A DNA stretch of 32,010 nt from Bacteroidota bacterium (GTDB lineage Bacteria; Chloroflexota; Anaerolineae; Aggregatilineales; Phototrophicaceae): contig JAPUDW010000211.1 of the NCBI GenBank assembly GCA_027492915.1, positions 22,284-54,293 of the forward strand. Direction: 5' to 3'. The position numbers were made by a program, and so were the translations under genes. Positions 31,192 through 32,010 of the stretch are shown piece after piece. The stretch's first letter is position 1. Each line of letters opens with the position of its first letter. Under the pieces are notes generated by a model. It worked only from the letters and a program-made list of their open reading frames with translations. It did no database searches and was not told where the DNA came from.

Positions 31192-32010
31192 TTATGAAGG
31201 TCGCCACGCGGGCTGTGAATTACTACCCTCGGTCGTGATTTGCTGTTCATCCGAGCCATCAGGCCGCGAGGTGAAAATTTGATACTCGCCTGCGCTGTCA
31301 CGTCCTGTATAGGCAATCAATTGACTATCAGGCGACCATGAGATTTGGGTATCAACAGCATTCACAATATGGTAAGCCGTGCCATCGCTTTTCGCGATAA
31401 AAACACGGTATTCGGTCGCGTTGGCGGCTGACGCATCGTTAACAAAACTCCCCACGCCCCAGACGTACTGCTCGTCCGGCGACCAACCTATATCCAATAA
31501 AAAGAGCAAATCCTGTTCATGTCCATCAACGACAGTCTGCACGTTCTCGCCATTGAAGTCGGTGATTTCAATGGTTTCAGTTTCGCTGCTGTAGCCAACG
31601 ATCCGGTCTGAAGAGGGTGAAAGCGCCGCAGGGTAGGAAACATGATCGGTGACTAATGCTAATCCGCTGCCGCGAGCATTGGCCGTAAAAACCCCGCCGG
31701 ATTGTGAAATAAACAACGACTGATCCGGCATATACTGGATTAATGCAAGGTTGCGCGGGTCTAATCCTACAACCACATTTTTGTCACCCTCAGCCGATGC
31801 TGAATGAAATTCAACATCCTGATTATTTGCCATGAAATTGGCATACGAGAAATATTCACCGTCCGGTGACCACGCTGACAGACTGTAGAGATTGAGGGCA
31901 TCATCAGCTAGCTTGACTGCGCTCTCTTGCTCTATATCCCAAACAAAAAGCGGATATTTACCGCCATTGTCGGCCACATATGCCAATTTACGGCCATCCG
32001 GCGACCATAC
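31192..32010 (-). CDS. PD40/TolB-type beta-propeller protein, 5' end outside the window
   Basis: The frame is open from base 32010 to the stop at 31192. The visible 272 residues contain repeated blade motifs: VWSPDGRKLAYVAD, AWSPDGEYFSYA, GWSPDEQYVWGVG, SWSPDSQLIAYTG and a final RPDGSDEQQITT, AWRPS. This is the WD40-like/PD40 (TolB C-terminal-type) propeller pattern that scores text-like blocks of data in periplasmic or membrane proteins. The N-terminus, possibly with a signal peptide, TIR or kinase domain, is cut off. It lies 62 nt upstream of the TIR gene on the same strand, so it may belong to the same unit. An internal TTG at 31986 is not a real start because the motif continues beyond it. 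Confidence 0.8.
   Translation of the reverse strand, partial: VWSPDGRKLAYVADNGGKYPLFVWDIEQESAVKLADDALNLYSLSAWSPDGEYFSYANFMANNQDVEFHSASAEGDKNVVVGLDPRNLALIQYMPDQSLFISQSGGVFTANARGSGLALVTDHVSYPAALSPSSDRIVGYSSETETIEITDFNGENVQTVVDGHEQDLLFLLDIGWSPDEQYVWGVGSFVNDASAANATEYRVFIAKSDGTAYHIVNAVDTQISWSPDSQLIAYTGRDSAGEYQIFTSRPDGSDEQQITTEGSNSQPAWRPS

Noticed and set aside
1..32010. tRNA, rRNA, transposase, integrase or attachment sites
   Set aside because: I saw no cloverleaf-like sequence, rRNA segment, transposase motif or flanking direct repeats that would support one.

Overview
This is a 32 kb window of about 50% GC bacterial DNA with roughly 24 protein genes and no rRNA, tRNA, phage, transposase or CRISPR array that I can see. 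The gene mix suggests Chloroflexota, probably an Anaerolineae-like lineage: a TIR-transmembrane-TPR protein with a Thr/Pro/Ala tail, a protein with the leader typical of contractile-injection-system cargo, PD40 propellers, NarL-type two-component genes and a ClpC. This is inferred from recalled family distribution, not from a search. Both window edges cut genes.

Region 1 (1-11.1 kb) is a siderophore-iron uptake locus. It has an exporter-fold ABC transporter with both halves in one polypeptide (cut by the left edge), a single-domain siderophore-binding protein, an enterochelin-esterase-like protein made of two complete esterase modules in tandem, an alpha/beta hydrolase, an FAD ferric-siderophore reductase (SIP family), and a second siderophore-binding protein made of two fused binding domains. 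Together these would bind, import, reduce and hydrolyse a ferric siderophore. No siderophore biosynthesis gene and no FecCD-type permease lies in the window. The promoter regions of the two binding-protein genes share a sequence element, and perfect or near-perfect hairpins sit between co-directional genes.

Region 2 (11.7-22.4 kb) is ordinary accessory metabolism. It holds a LysE/ArgO-type exporter, a NarL-type histidine kinase/response regulator pair, a GH29 alpha-L-fucosidase and a small membrane protein. A three-gene run follows (GNAT, methyltransferase, threonine dehydratase-like), then a saccharopine-dehydrogenase-like oxidoreductase, a DUF2630-like small protein, a DinB-like protein with an epimerase, and a small STAS-like protein.

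Region 3 (22.8-32 kb) mixes signalling or immunity-type genes with protein quality control. It has a 998-residue TIR-TM-TPR protein with recently duplicated repeats, clpC, and a putative gluzincin metallopeptidase with a contractile-injection-cargo-like leader. A co-directional minus-strand group follows: a PD40 propeller protein (cut by the right edge), a second TIR protein with an unrecognised C-terminal domain, and csaA.

The most interesting items are the doubled iron modules and their shared promoter element, the HExxH leader protein, and the two TIR proteins.
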